Source of the DNA: JACMQW01 sp964536965
GTDB lineage: Bacteria; Bdellovibrionota; UBA1018
Reading direction: 5' to 3'
Assembly (NCBI GenBank): GCA_964536965.1
Contig: CAZIAL010000049.1
Location: 1 to 24,787, forward strand
Length of the DNA: 24,787 bases
Below, in pieces: positions 14,199-21,963 of this stretch. Below the pieces are notes generated by a model. It was not told where the DNA came from. It ran no database searches and saw only the letters and a list, made by a program, of their open reading frames with translations. The position numbers were made by a program, and so were the translations under genes. Positions within the stretch are counted from its first letter, which is position 1. Each line of letters opens with the position of its first letter.

Positions 14199-15616
14199 AG
14201 CAGGGACTTACCCGGAATTCTCCGAACTTTTCGAAAGCCCTTTTCGCGCAGGCTCGCCTCGATTTTCTTGGCGTCCCCGGCGATGACTACGACCATGCGA
14301 TCGACCGCGAACGCTTCGTCGAAGGCCTGGACGACCGATTCACGGCTCACCGTCGAGATGTTCGGAAGGAAGCCGTTCAGATATTCATCTCCGAGCCCCA
14401 GATTTCGGCCGTTTAGCCAGCGTACGGCGACCGCTCCGAGGGTCGAAACCCCGAGCGGAAATCCGCCCATGAGATATTCTTTCGCGACATCGACTTCTTC
14501 TTTGAGTACGTCGGCGGCTTTCATCAGACGAATCTGCCGAATGGTCTCTTCGAGAAGTTTTCCCGCGTTCGCGGCGGCCGTGGCCGAACCGATCGAAAAG
14601 AACGCGACATCCCGGAAATAGGTGACAGACGATTGCACCGTATAGGCGAGACCGAGGCGATCCCGAACGACGAGATTTAGTCGGCTGTTGAAATATTCGC
14701 CGAGCAGCGCGTTGCCAACGGCCAGCGCGTATCGCTTAGGCGAACGAATTCCGGGAACCCGAAACCCGATCCGCAGCTGGGCCTGGGGCAAACCCGGGCT
14801 ATCGATCACGAGGATTTCGCGCTTCGAGACGTCCATTTTCTTTTCGAGACGAAGCGAGAGTTTCGGATCGCGAAAGAGGACGTCGTTTTTCTTCGGCATC
14901 GAACCCTTCCAGGTCCCGAAATGAGCGCGGATTTTATCGCGAAAAGACTTTTGATCCACCCTTCCGACGACCATGAGCAGCGCGTTCGCCGGGGTGAAAT
15001 GGGTTTGATGGAATGTCCGTAGATCGGTCAGCTTCAGCGCTCTCAAGCTACGCAAGTCCTGCAAGCTTCCCCGCGCGTAAGGGGTGCCGGAGAGAATCGC
15101 CCGTCCGAAAGCATAACCCGAAAGGGATTCCGCCGAGTCCGCCAGGTGTTTCCAGCTCTCCGCGACTTTCGCACGTTCACGCTGGAACTCGTCCGCGCGA
15201 AAATTCGGACGGAGAGCGACCCAGCTTAAAATTTCAAGCAGCGTCTCGGCGTCTTGGGACAGTCCGTGCATACCGAGAGTCGTCGCCTCTTCGTCCGCCG
15301 ATGCGAATCCGGAAGCGCCTAAGCTCTCCACTTTCTGGGCGATCTCCGCGGGGCCAAAACCGTTCGATCCGCGCTCCAGCATTCGCGCAAGGAGCTCGAC
15401 CGTTCCCGATTTCCCCCTCGGATCGTACCGAGTCCCCGAACCGATCTGGAGCGCAAGATCGACGATCGGTAGTTTTTCGTCGAGGAACCACGCGACGGTT
15501 AAGCCATTCTCCAGAGTCTCGACCCGCGGCAAGGGCAGCCGGAATTTCGAAACATCTTCGATCGCAGCCTGCGCGTTTCCGACGAGGAGCAATAATCCAA
15601 GACAAAATCCGATCAT
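14195..15616 (-). CDS. M16 peptidase-like subunit lacking the HXXEH zinc motif
   Basis: A 473-residue exported protein with a signal peptide (MIGFCLGLLLLVGNAQA). It has the two-domain M16 layout, but where active subunits carry HXXEH it reads E74-L-L-A77-R78 in VELLARMLERG, so zinc binding is lost. The Arg/Tyr substrate-binding motif typical of the non-catalytic M16B subunit is present: VRDRLGLAYT with R318/R320 and Y325. This is the expected complement of the adjacent HXXEH-containing gene, and the two probably form a heterodimer in the periplasm, as in known two-subunit M16B proteases. Its start overlaps the upstream stop by ATGA. The 3' end overlaps the bactofilin gene by 4 bp on the opposite strand. 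Confidence 0.9.
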   Translation of the reverse strand: MIGFCLGLLLLVGNAQAAIEDVSKFRLPLPRVETLENGLTVAWFLDEKLPIVDLALQIGSGTRYDPRGKSGTVELLARMLERGSNGFGPAEIAQKVESLGASGFASADEEATTLGMHGLSQDAETLLEILSWVALRPNFRADEFQRERAKVAESWKHLADSAESLSGYAFGRAILSGTPYARGSLQDLRSLRALKLTDLRTFHQTHFTPANALLMVVGRVDQKSFRDKIRAHFGTWKGSMPKKNDVLFRDPKLSLRLEKKMDVSKREILVIDSPGLPQAQLRIGFRVPGIRSPKRYALAVGNALLGEYFNSRLNLVVRDRLGLAYTVQSSVTYFRDVAFFSIGSATAAANAGKLLEETIRQIRLMKAADVLKEEVDVAKEYLMGGFPLGVSTLGAVAVRWLNGRNLGLGDEYLNGFLPNISTVSRESVVQAFDEAFAVDRMVVVIAGDAKKIEASLREKGFRKVRRIPGKSLL

Positions 15617-17013
15617 GGTGAAATCTCCCGCGCGCCGGGCACGAGTTTTACGACGTTTTTACGATGCGGCTTTAGATACCGGCGCGCGACTCGAATCACG
15701 TCTTTGTTCGTCACCCTGGAGTACTTCGCGAGATCTTCGCGAAAGCGCATCGGATCCCCGAAAATCGCGTCGACCGTCCCGATCAGATTCGCGAGTCCTT
15801 GCGCGGTTCGAACGCTGTCGACCGTCTGGACGGTAAGTTGGCGGACCGCGGTCTGGATTTCCTCCTGGGTGACGCCTTTGGCTTGAACCTCCGCGAAGAG
15901 CGTTTCGATTTCCCTCTCGAAGTCGTCGGATGAACGCCCAGCTTTCATCGTCGCGCTCGCCATGAAGATTCCCGGATGCAACGGAGTGTAGTTCACGCCG
16001 CCGACCGCCAGCGCCATCTCGCGTTCCTCGACGATTCGGCGATGAGCTCGCGAGGCATTTCCCGAGAAGAGAATATTCGATAGGACGTCGAGCGCGTAAG
16101 TATCCTCTTCGGCGGCACTCGTCGATGGATAGGCGATGGTCACCTTCTCCGAAGCCACCTGATCGCGGATTTCGATTTTACGCGCTTCGGTCTGCTCAGG
16201 CTCGCGAGCGACCGTGCGGTCGGGTTTCGGCTGACTGGGAATCGAACCGTACGCCGCTTCGAGCCGCTCGAATACATCTTTCGCCCGGACTTCGCCGACC
16301 ACCACGATCGTCACGTTGGAAGGCTGGTAGTACTTCGAGAAAAACGACCGAAGATCGTCCACCTCCATTCGCTTCAAGTCTTCCTCGTACCCGATGACCG
16401 GCCAACGATACGGGTGCGATTTGTAGACGAGGGACCAGATCGCTTCCTGCATCCGGCCTTCAGGAGAATTCTCCGTCCGCAAGCGCCGCTCCTCGAAGAC
16501 GACGTGTCGCTCGGTGACCAGCGATTCGACGTCGAGCTTAAGATGGGCGAGACGGTCCGCCTCGAGTTCGATCACGGTCGGAAGCAGGCTCGAGACGAAA
16601 GTTTCGTGGAAGACCGTGTAATCGCGAGTCGTGAACGCGTTCACGTTCGCGCCCTTGGATTCCAGCTGGTTGAAAAACGCCCGTGGGCCGAACTTCTCGG
16701 AGTCCTTGAACATCATATGTTCGAAGAGATGGGCCATTCCCGTCAGCCCGAAAGGTTCATCGACCGAACCGACGTTCACCCATGTCTGGTAGGATACCAG
16801 CGGCACCGTGTGGTCTTCGACGACGAGGATTTTCAGGCCATTTTTCAGCTTCTTCTGGACGAGTGGAAACTTCAGCCCGAGGCGTTCGAGTTCGCCGGTC
16901 GATTTGGATGCCGTCGAACATCCCGCCGCGAGCGCCGAAAGAACCATGAGCGCGCCGGCGGCGAACGATTTTGCCGCTCGAAAGCATCCTAAATTGCTAA
17001 GCCGAAAGTTCAT
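15613..17013 (-). CDS. M16 zinc metallopeptidase lipoprotein (catalytic subunit)
   Basis: A 466-residue predicted outer-membrane or periplasmic lipoprotein: signal peptide followed by lipobox L-A-A-G-C with the cysteine at residue 32. The inverted zinc motif HLFEH (H95, E98, H99) and the downstream glutamate in VVFEERR (about 174-175) give a complete M16 active site. The C-terminal half lacks the Tyr of the R/Y motif (EEREMALAV), which its partner supplies. I chose the ATG at 17013 because it overlaps the SDR stop as TGATG and directly precedes the signal peptide; an in-frame ATG at 17022 is possible. Upstream codons to 17088 would overlap the SDR gene and give no signal peptide at the N-terminus. 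Confidence 0.92.
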   Translation of the reverse strand: MNFRLSNLGCFRAAKSFAAGALMVLSALAAGCSTASKSTGELERLGLKFPLVQKKLKNGLKILVVEDHTVPLVSYQTWVNVGSVDEPFGLTGMAHLFEHMMFKDSEKFGPRAFFNQLESKGANVNAFTTRDYTVFHETFVSSLLPTVIELEADRLAHLKLDVESLVTERHVVFEERRLRTENSPEGRMQEAIWSLVYKSHPYRWPVIGYEEDLKRMEVDDLRSFFSKYYQPSNVTIVVVGEVRAKDVFERLEAAYGSIPSQPKPDRTVAREPEQTEARKIEIRDQVASEKVTIAYPSTSAAEEDTYALDVLSNILFSGNASRAHRRIVEEREMALAVGGVNYTPLHPGIFMASATMKAGRSSDDFEREIETLFAEVQAKGVTQEEIQTAVRQLTVQTVDSVRTAQGLANLIGTVDAIFGDPMRFREDLAKYSRVTNKDVIRVARRYLKPHRKNVVKLVPGAREISP

Positions 17014-18005
17014 CAGATCCATCCGTTCGCGCGATACCAGTTGACCGCGTCCCGCATTCCTTCTTCGAAAGTGATGCTCGGACGCCACGACGTTTTCGTC
17101 GTCAGTTTTTCGTTTCCGCAGGTCCAGTAGTCGGGAAGAATTTCGTTGAGCTTGTCCCGATTCAGCACGAACGATCGACCGAGAACCCGCCCCAGCACGG
17201 TCATCGCACCCGCCGCGACGCCTACGACCGGCATCGGTAGCGGCAGGGTCCAGGGCTTCACGCCGAGAGCGGCGGCCATCGAACCCATCAGCCGACTCGA
17301 TGGGATATCTTCTCCCGAAGAGATGTAAAAAATATCGCCGTTGTCGAAACGATCTTTCGCGGTCGTTCCCAACTCGACGATCGCTTCCACGAGGTCCCGC
17401 GAATGAATCACCGAATAGTGTTTTTCCCCGTCCGGAGTCGCCGCGGAAAATTTAGGGACAAAACGGTTGGCTACGGTCTTCACCAGGAGAAGCGTGGCTT
17501 GATCCTTGGGGCCATAGACGAGGGGCGGTCGCAGGATCAGCGGCAGGAAAGAATTCCGATACCGAAGAAGTTCGTCCTCCCCCGCTTTTTTGCTTTCGCC
17601 ATAAATCGAGACCGGTCGATCGGCATCCGTTTCGACTCGCGGGGAGGCGCCGGCGGGTCCACCGGCCGCCAGCGAAGAGATATACACGAAGCGTTCGATT
17701 CCCGCTTCCGCGGCGGCGCGCGCGAGGTGGGCGGTCCCTTCCGAATTATAACGAAAATATTCGGCGCGATCGCGCGCGGAGATGACTCCGGCCAGGTGGA
17801 AGACCGTATCGACTCCTTTCACGGCGCGCCGGAGGGATTCGAAATCGCTGATGTCCCCTTCCACGCGTTCGTAAGTCAGCCCTTGCAGGTTGCGATCGAG
17901 CGAGGTTTTGCGCATGAGTACAGAGACCGACACTCCGCGCTTCGTCAGTGCATCGATCAAAGTGCTGCCAATAAAACCGCTACCGCCGGTCACCAGTGCT
18001 TTCAT
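17013..18005 (-). CDS. NAD(P)-dependent epimerase/dehydratase, extended SDR
   Basis: A 330-residue cytoplasmic oxidoreductase. The N-terminal Rossmann motif is TGGSGFIG (residues 6-13), with GDISD after strand 3, VFHLAGV at strand 4, and the catalytic Ser-Tyr-Lys: SS at 110-111 and YGESK with Y135 and K139. Strand motif LRPPLVYGP is typical of extended SDRs such as UDP-sugar epimerases, dihydroflavonol-4-reductase-like and 3-beta-hydroxysteroid dehydrogenase-like proteins. The substrate cannot be named. Its link with two M16 subunits in one operon (overlap TGATG) is unexplained. A hydrophobic segment near 253-270 might give loose membrane contact. The gene is divergent from the PhnP-like gene over 39 bp. 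Confidence 0.9.
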   Translation of the reverse strand: MKALVTGGSGFIGSTLIDALTKRGVSVSVLMRKTSLDRNLQGLTYERVEGDISDFESLRRAVKGVDTVFHLAGVISARDRAEYFRYNSEGTAHLARAAAEAGIERFVYISSLAAGGPAGASPRVETDADRPVSIYGESKKAGEDELLRYRNSFLPLILRPPLVYGPKDQATLLLVKTVANRFVPKFSAATPDGEKHYSVIHSRDLVEAIVELGTTAKDRFDNGDIFYISSGEDIPSSRLMGSMAAALGVKPWTLPLPMPVVGVAAGAMTVLGRVLGRSFVLNRDKLNEILPDYWTCGNEKLTTKTSWRPSITFEEGMRDAVNWYRANGWI

Positions 18006-18044
18006 CTCGATTTTCCAGCTAAACCCGCTAACTTAGGGGAGTCA

Positions 18045-18884
18045 ATGAGTCAAAAGACGAAATGGGAGCTGACGATTCTCGGCTGCGGAACCTCGACGGG
18101 GGTCCCGCTGCTTTTCTGCGAATGTGCGGTCTGCCGCTCTCCGAATCCTAAGAACCACCGACTTCGCACTTCGGCCTGGCTGCGCGCGGAGACCCCGCGC
18201 GGACCACGTAGTATTCTGATCGATACCGCGACCGACCTCCGCGCACAGGCGCTGACCCATCGGATTCCTTGCATCGACGCCATTCTTTTTACGCACCCCC
18301 ACGCGGACCATGTTTCCGGCATCGATGAAATCCGTTCCTTCAATTTCGCCCAAAAACAACGCATCCCGGCATTCGGAAACGCTTGGACGACGGACGAACT
18401 GCGTGCGCGATTCCCTTACATTTTCCTACCCGCCGAGAAAAATGAAGGGGGCGGAATTCCCCAAATCGACCTCCACACCTTCTCGGCGGAGGTGGAGACA
18501 CTGGATGTGATGGGCGCGGCCGTCATTCCGATTTCGGTCGCTCACGGCAGTCAGGAATGCATCGGATATCGTTTCGGGTCCGTTGCCTACGTCACCGACT
18601 GTAGTTATATTTCCGAGTCTTCGCTCGCTCGCATGCGGAATCTCGACACCTTGGTCCTGGATTGTTTGCGAATCGCACCTCACGGAACTCATTTCAATCT
18701 CGAACGAGCCCTCGCGGTCGTCGCCGAGCTGAAACCGCGACGGACGGTTCTCACCCACCTGGGGCACGATTTCGACTACGACGAGTGGACAAAGAAGCTA
18801 CCCCCCGGAACGGAGCTCGCGTACGACGGACTCGTTCTGAAAAGCCCTTTCGAGGAGAATTCCCATGATCGTCGGCGTCCCTAA
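18045..18884 (+). CDS. PhnP-like MBL-fold metallo-hydrolase
   Basis: A 279-residue metallo-beta-lactamase-fold protein resembling PhnP, a cyclic phosphodiesterase that opens five-membered cyclic phosphates. The dinuclear metal motif is FTHPHADHVSGIDE (HPHADH at 84-89), followed by VAHGSQE, VTDCSY and LTHLGHDFDYD. An N-terminal cysteine cluster C25-E-C27-x-x-C30 after LGCGTSTGV matches PhnP's structural zinc site. I chose the ATG at 18045 because of the AGGGGAG Shine-Dalgarno at 18035-18041; the frame stays open far upstream but that part is antisense to the SDR gene. No other phn genes are present, so a general phosphodiesterase role is likely. The end overlaps ald by 20 bp. Confidence 0.9.
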   Translation: MSQKTKWELTILGCGTSTGVPLLFCECAVCRSPNPKNHRLRTSAWLRAETPRGPRSILIDTATDLRAQALTHRIPCIDAILFTHPHADHVSGIDEIRSFNFAQKQRIPAFGNAWTTDELRARFPYIFLPAEKNEGGGIPQIDLHTFSAEVETLDVMGAAVIPISVAHGSQECIGYRFGSVAYVTDCSYISESSLARMRNLDTLVLDCLRIAPHGTHFNLERALAVVAELKPRRTVLTHLGHDFDYDEWTKKLPPGTELAYDGLVLKSPFEENSHDRRRP

Positions 18885-19971
18885 GGAAATTAAGAACAAG
18901 GAAAACCGCGTCGGAATGGTCATCGCCGGCGTGCGCGCGCTGACGACCGCGGGACATAAAGTTTTCATCCAGAAAAACGCCGGCGTCGGCGCCGGCATTT
19001 CTGACGAAGATTACCGCAAAGCGGGCGCGACGATTTGCGAAACCGCGAAGGACATCTACGATAAGTCCGAGATGATCGTGAAGGTGAAAGAGCCGCTTCC
19101 GGAGGAGTATCCGCTCCTCCGCGAAGGACAGATTCTTTACACCTATCTCCACCTCGCGGCCGACGAACGCTTAACGAAAGCGCTGATGGAGCGGAAAATC
19201 GTCGGGATCGCCTACGAAACGATCGAAGCGCCCGACCATACGCTTCCTCTGCTCGCTCCGATGTCGGCGGTTGCCGGGCGCATGGCGACCCAAATCGGCG
19301 CCTCGTACCTCCAGCACGATCATGGTGGCAAGGGAATGCTCCTCGGCGGAGTAACGGGAGTGGACCGAGCATCGGTCGTCATTCTGGGCGGAGGCGTGGT
19401 CGGCATTAACGCCGCGAAGATGGCCGCGGGCCTCGGCGCGAAAGTCACGGTCCTCGATACGAATATGCATCGGCTCGATTACCTCGCCGACATTTTCGGA
19501 AACGAAATCACGACCCTCTATTCGAACTCCGAGCAGGTCGAGAAAGCCGTCGTCGGAGCGGATCTCGTGATCGGCGCCGTCCTCGTCACCGGAGCGAAAG
19601 CTCCGAAGCTCGTAAATCGCGATATGGTTTCGCGCATGCAGCCCGGGGGTGTGATCGTCGATGTGGCCGTGGACCAAGGCGGATCGGTCGAGACCTGCCG
19701 ACCGACCTCCCACGAACACCCGACCTACGCGGTGGACGGGGTCATCCACTACGCGGTTCCGAACATGCCGGGCGCGGTCCCGCGGACATCGACTTACGCG
19801 CTCACGAACGTGACCCTGAAATATGCCACGATGATCGCGAACTACGGCTGGAAAGAAGCCGTCGCGAAAGATCCCGCGCTCTTCAAGGGAGTGAACATCT
19901 GTCTGGGAAAATGCGTCTACAAGCCGGTGGCCGATGATCTCGGACTTTCCTACGAGCCACTAAAACCCTAG
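18865..19971 (+). CDS. ald: Alanine dehydrogenase
   Basis: Ald interconverts L-alanine and pyruvate plus ammonia with NAD(H), in carbon/nitrogen catabolism or ammonium assimilation. The 368 residues match the family length (about 370). It starts MIVGVPKEIKNKENRV with R15, has K75 in IVKVKEP and H96 in YTYLHLAAD (substrate and catalytic residues at canonical numbers), the NAD fold GGGVVGINAAKMAAGLGAKV, and HYAVPNMPGAVPRTST carrying the catalytic Asp region (VAVDQGG precedes it). The start is supported by GAGGAG at 18852-18857, 7 nt upstream, inside the end of the PhnP-like gene. The 20-bp overlap suggests one transcript. No dedicated regulator gene such as an Lrp-type protein is adjacent. Confidence 0.97.
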   Translation: MIVGVPKEIKNKENRVGMVIAGVRALTTAGHKVFIQKNAGVGAGISDEDYRKAGATICETAKDIYDKSEMIVKVKEPLPEEYPLLREGQILYTYLHLAADERLTKALMERKIVGIAYETIEAPDHTLPLLAPMSAVAGRMATQIGASYLQHDHGGKGMLLGGVTGVDRASVVILGGGVVGINAAKMAAGLGAKVTVLDTNMHRLDYLADIFGNEITTLYSNSEQVEKAVVGADLVIGAVLVTGAKAPKLVNRDMVSRMQPGGVIVDVAVDQGGSVETCRPTSHEHPTYAVDGVIHYAVPNMPGAVPRTSTYALTNVTLKYATMIANYGWKEAVAKDPALFKGVNICLGKCVYKPVADDLGLSYEPLKP

Positions 19972-20017
19972 TTTTGCGCATTGTGTAGTCCCGCTAATCC
20001 TGGCAAGATTTTAAACA

Positions 20018-20599
20018 ATGGCCGAAGCCGAAGCGAGTGGCGGTACCGAATCCAAACCGAAAAAGTCGATTCCCCTCGGACTCGTCCTCGGTGTCCTGAA
20101 TACGCTCGCCCTGGTCGGACTCCTCGGCGTCCTCGTCTATACGAAAATTCTCTATAAACGGCCCGTCGTTACCGAGCCGATGGAGCGCGAGAACCTCGCC
20201 CAGGAATTCACTAAAAAGCCCGCGGACATGAAACGCGTGATCGTTTCGTTCGATCCGATCCAGGCGAACCTGAAACCTACGCCGATCGGAGTGCAGGTTC
20301 CGGGCGGTCCTCCGCAGCAGATGAAAGCGCATTATGTGACCATGACGCTGGGTCTGGAGCTCCTGGACGCGGAGTTCGAGTCAGCCGTGAAGGGCCGCTT
20401 GCCGAAGTTTCTCGACATGCTCCTTCGGGAACTGGGTTCGACTTCGGTCGACGAGCTGGCGACGGTCCAAGGGCGTTTTCTCCTTCGTTCGAAAATCGCC
20501 GGCATGATGAACGAACTCGTTCGCGAAGAGAAAAACCTGAATCCGAACTCGACTCCGGTCGTGACGAACGTGTATTTCTCGGAGTTCGTGGTCCAGTAA
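20018..20599 (+). CDS. FliL-like flagellar basal-body-associated protein
   Basis: A 193-residue membrane protein of the FliL family. A hydrophilic Lys/Glu-rich N-terminus is followed by one TM helix (about 19-42), then the periplasmic domain with family features: a strand around VIVSFDPIQANL, VTMTLGLELLD, LPKFLDMLLRELGSTSVDEL, and the terminal VVTNVYFSEFVVQ, the FliL C-terminal signature. FliL surrounds flagellar stators and aids torque or stator assembly. No fliM, fliN, mot or other flagellar gene is in the window, so it may be a stand-alone paralogue. A Shine-Dalgarno is not visible before the ATG; CAAGAT sits just upstream and could be a -10 giving a very short leader (weak). Confidence 0.85.
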   Translation: MAEAEASGGTESKPKKSIPLGLVLGVLNTLALVGLLGVLVYTKILYKRPVVTEPMERENLAQEFTKKPADMKRVIVSFDPIQANLKPTPIGVQVPGGPPQQMKAHYVTMTLGLELLDAEFESAVKGRLPKFLDMLLRELGSTSVDELATVQGRFLLRSKIAGMMNELVREEKNLNPNSTPVVTNVYFSEFVVQ

Positions 20600-20743
20600 G
20601 GACTGGCGACGCAAGAACCGTCTAAAGGTTGGACACCCCGCCGCCCCCCCTACGAAACGGCCGGGCCAAAGCTCCTCTTTCCCGGCTATATCGGATCCAG
20701 GATATCCACACGTTGGCATAGGGAGTGCTCATATCGCCTCCGC

Positions 20744-21961
20744 ATGCAGCCGCGATCCCGCCCATTTTTTGCCCTCTTTTTCCTTTTAGCCGCCTCCGGC
20801 AGTTTCGTCGGCTGCGCAGGAAAGTCCGCACCCGCGTCCGGAGATGCCCGCCATCCCGTCCACCCGCAGATCTACGACGGATCCTTCGTCGAAGCCCTGG
20901 ACGAGCTCTACGGACACTCTTTCGTCAGCAAATGCGATCTGGACCGAAAGGCACGAATCTACGATCTCGCGCGCGATTTAGACGCAAAAAAGGCGGAAAT
21001 CGACCGCGCGATCGAATCGGCGCAAGAAAACCCTCCCGGGTTTCGACGCGTTCGATACGAAGGCCTTACGGTTCTCGAACTCGAATCGACCGGCGAAGCC
21101 CCCGCTGACGAATGGAGATCTCTACTCTCGAGCTGGGACGATACACTCGCCGCTTACGCGCAAATCCGTGGATCCGGCAAGATTTCCGAGTGGGTCGAAC
21201 TACGCACCGAACTCGGCGGCAGCATTTCCGACGATCTCGTGCGGGCGAAATGGGGAAGCGGATTCGCGACGGGGCCGAACGACCAGACCATGCTCGTGAA
21301 ACTGCGCGATGCGCTCTTCGACTGTTCGGAGTCGCCCCTCTGCCGACTCCCCGTTCTCGACGAGTACCGCCCCTGGCTCGATCGACAACCCGACTACCGC
21401 GCACGGGTCGCGAGTATGGAGTCCGCGAAAAACGTCCAGGACGCGCGCCGCGCGCTCGACCGGCTCGCGAGCCTCATCGACTCGGATGTGGAATTCTATT
21501 TCGGCTTCCGTACGAACCGCTCGATCCGGAAAACGGATGGCACCACCGCTCTCCTCCCGATTCTTCCGATCGGGCTCGAATCCGCCGCGGAACATCTTTC
21601 GAAATACATCGAACCCACATGGTCGAACGCGGGCTTTACTCTAAAGCTGGACTGGAAGTCCCTGGGCGGGCCCGATATTTTCAAACTTCTCCTCGGCAAA
21701 GGACCGACGGGTCGTGCTTTCGTCAGCCATTCGAAGAAAGAGATCAGCATCTTCCCGAACGTGCGCGCGAAGACCATCGCGCACGAATTCGGACACGTAC
21801 TTGGATTCCCGGACCGCTATTACACGCTCTGGGACGATACGAAGTGTGAGTACGTTTTCCACTTCAACCCGATCGACGTCATGTCCAGCTCACGCACGGG
21901 TTCCGTCCGAAGCGCCGACTTCGAAAAGCTAGCGCGCACCTACCTGACGAACTCGCGCTGA
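20744..21961 (+). CDS. Lipoprotein with metzincin-type zinc protease motif
   Basis: A 405-residue exported protein: signal peptide with a lipobox ending at C24 (SFVGC). The middle region (about 45-330) is not recognised; it is charged and includes Cys residues near the DCSESPLC loop. The C-terminal 60 residues carry HEFGHVLGFPD (H347, E348, H351, D357), an HExxHxxGxxD metzincin-like site with Asp as third ligand, as known in snapalysin-type enzymes. A downstream PIDVMSS could be the Met-turn (M380). It is therefore a candidate surface or secreted zinc protease. The start has only a distant SD-like GGGAG (20721-20725), but no other in-frame start precedes the signal peptide. Its stop is 2 bp from that of the convergent porin-like gene. 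The 144-bp gap upstream holds no obvious promoter. Confidence 0.82.
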   Translation: MQPRSRPFFALFFLLAASGSFVGCAGKSAPASGDARHPVHPQIYDGSFVEALDELYGHSFVSKCDLDRKARIYDLARDLDAKKAEIDRAIESAQENPPGFRRVRYEGLTVLELESTGEAPADEWRSLLSSWDDTLAAYAQIRGSGKISEWVELRTELGGSISDDLVRAKWGSGFATGPNDQTMLVKLRDALFDCSESPLCRLPVLDEYRPWLDRQPDYRARVASMESAKNVQDARRALDRLASLIDSDVEFYFGFRTNRSIRKTDGTTALLPILPIGLESAAEHLSKYIEPTWSNAGFTLKLDWKSLGGPDIFKLLLGKGPTGRAFVSHSKKEISIFPNVRAKTIAHEFGHVLGFPDRYYTLWDDTKCEYVFHFNPIDVMSSSRTGSVRSADFEKLARTYLTNSR

Positions 21962-21963
21962 GA

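Noticed and set aside
17014..17088. 25-residue upstream extension of the M16 catalytic subunit
   Set aside because: It overlaps the SDR coding region and would bury the lipoprotein signal peptide away from the N-terminus.
17403..18044. 214-codon N-terminal extension of the PhnP-like gene
   Set aside because: It lies antisense to the SDR gene, has no conserved content, and a good AGGGGAG site marks the start at 18045.
19962..19975. AAAAC/GTTTT hairpin at the ald stop codon as a terminator
   Set aside because: The stem is only 5 bp, AT-rich, includes the stop codon in the loop region and is followed by GCGCA rather than a T-run.
19981..20017. Sigma54 or sigma28 promoter before the FliL-like gene
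   Set aside because: TGGCA is present but the GC at -12 is missing, and no TAAA-N15-GCCGATAA pattern is found.
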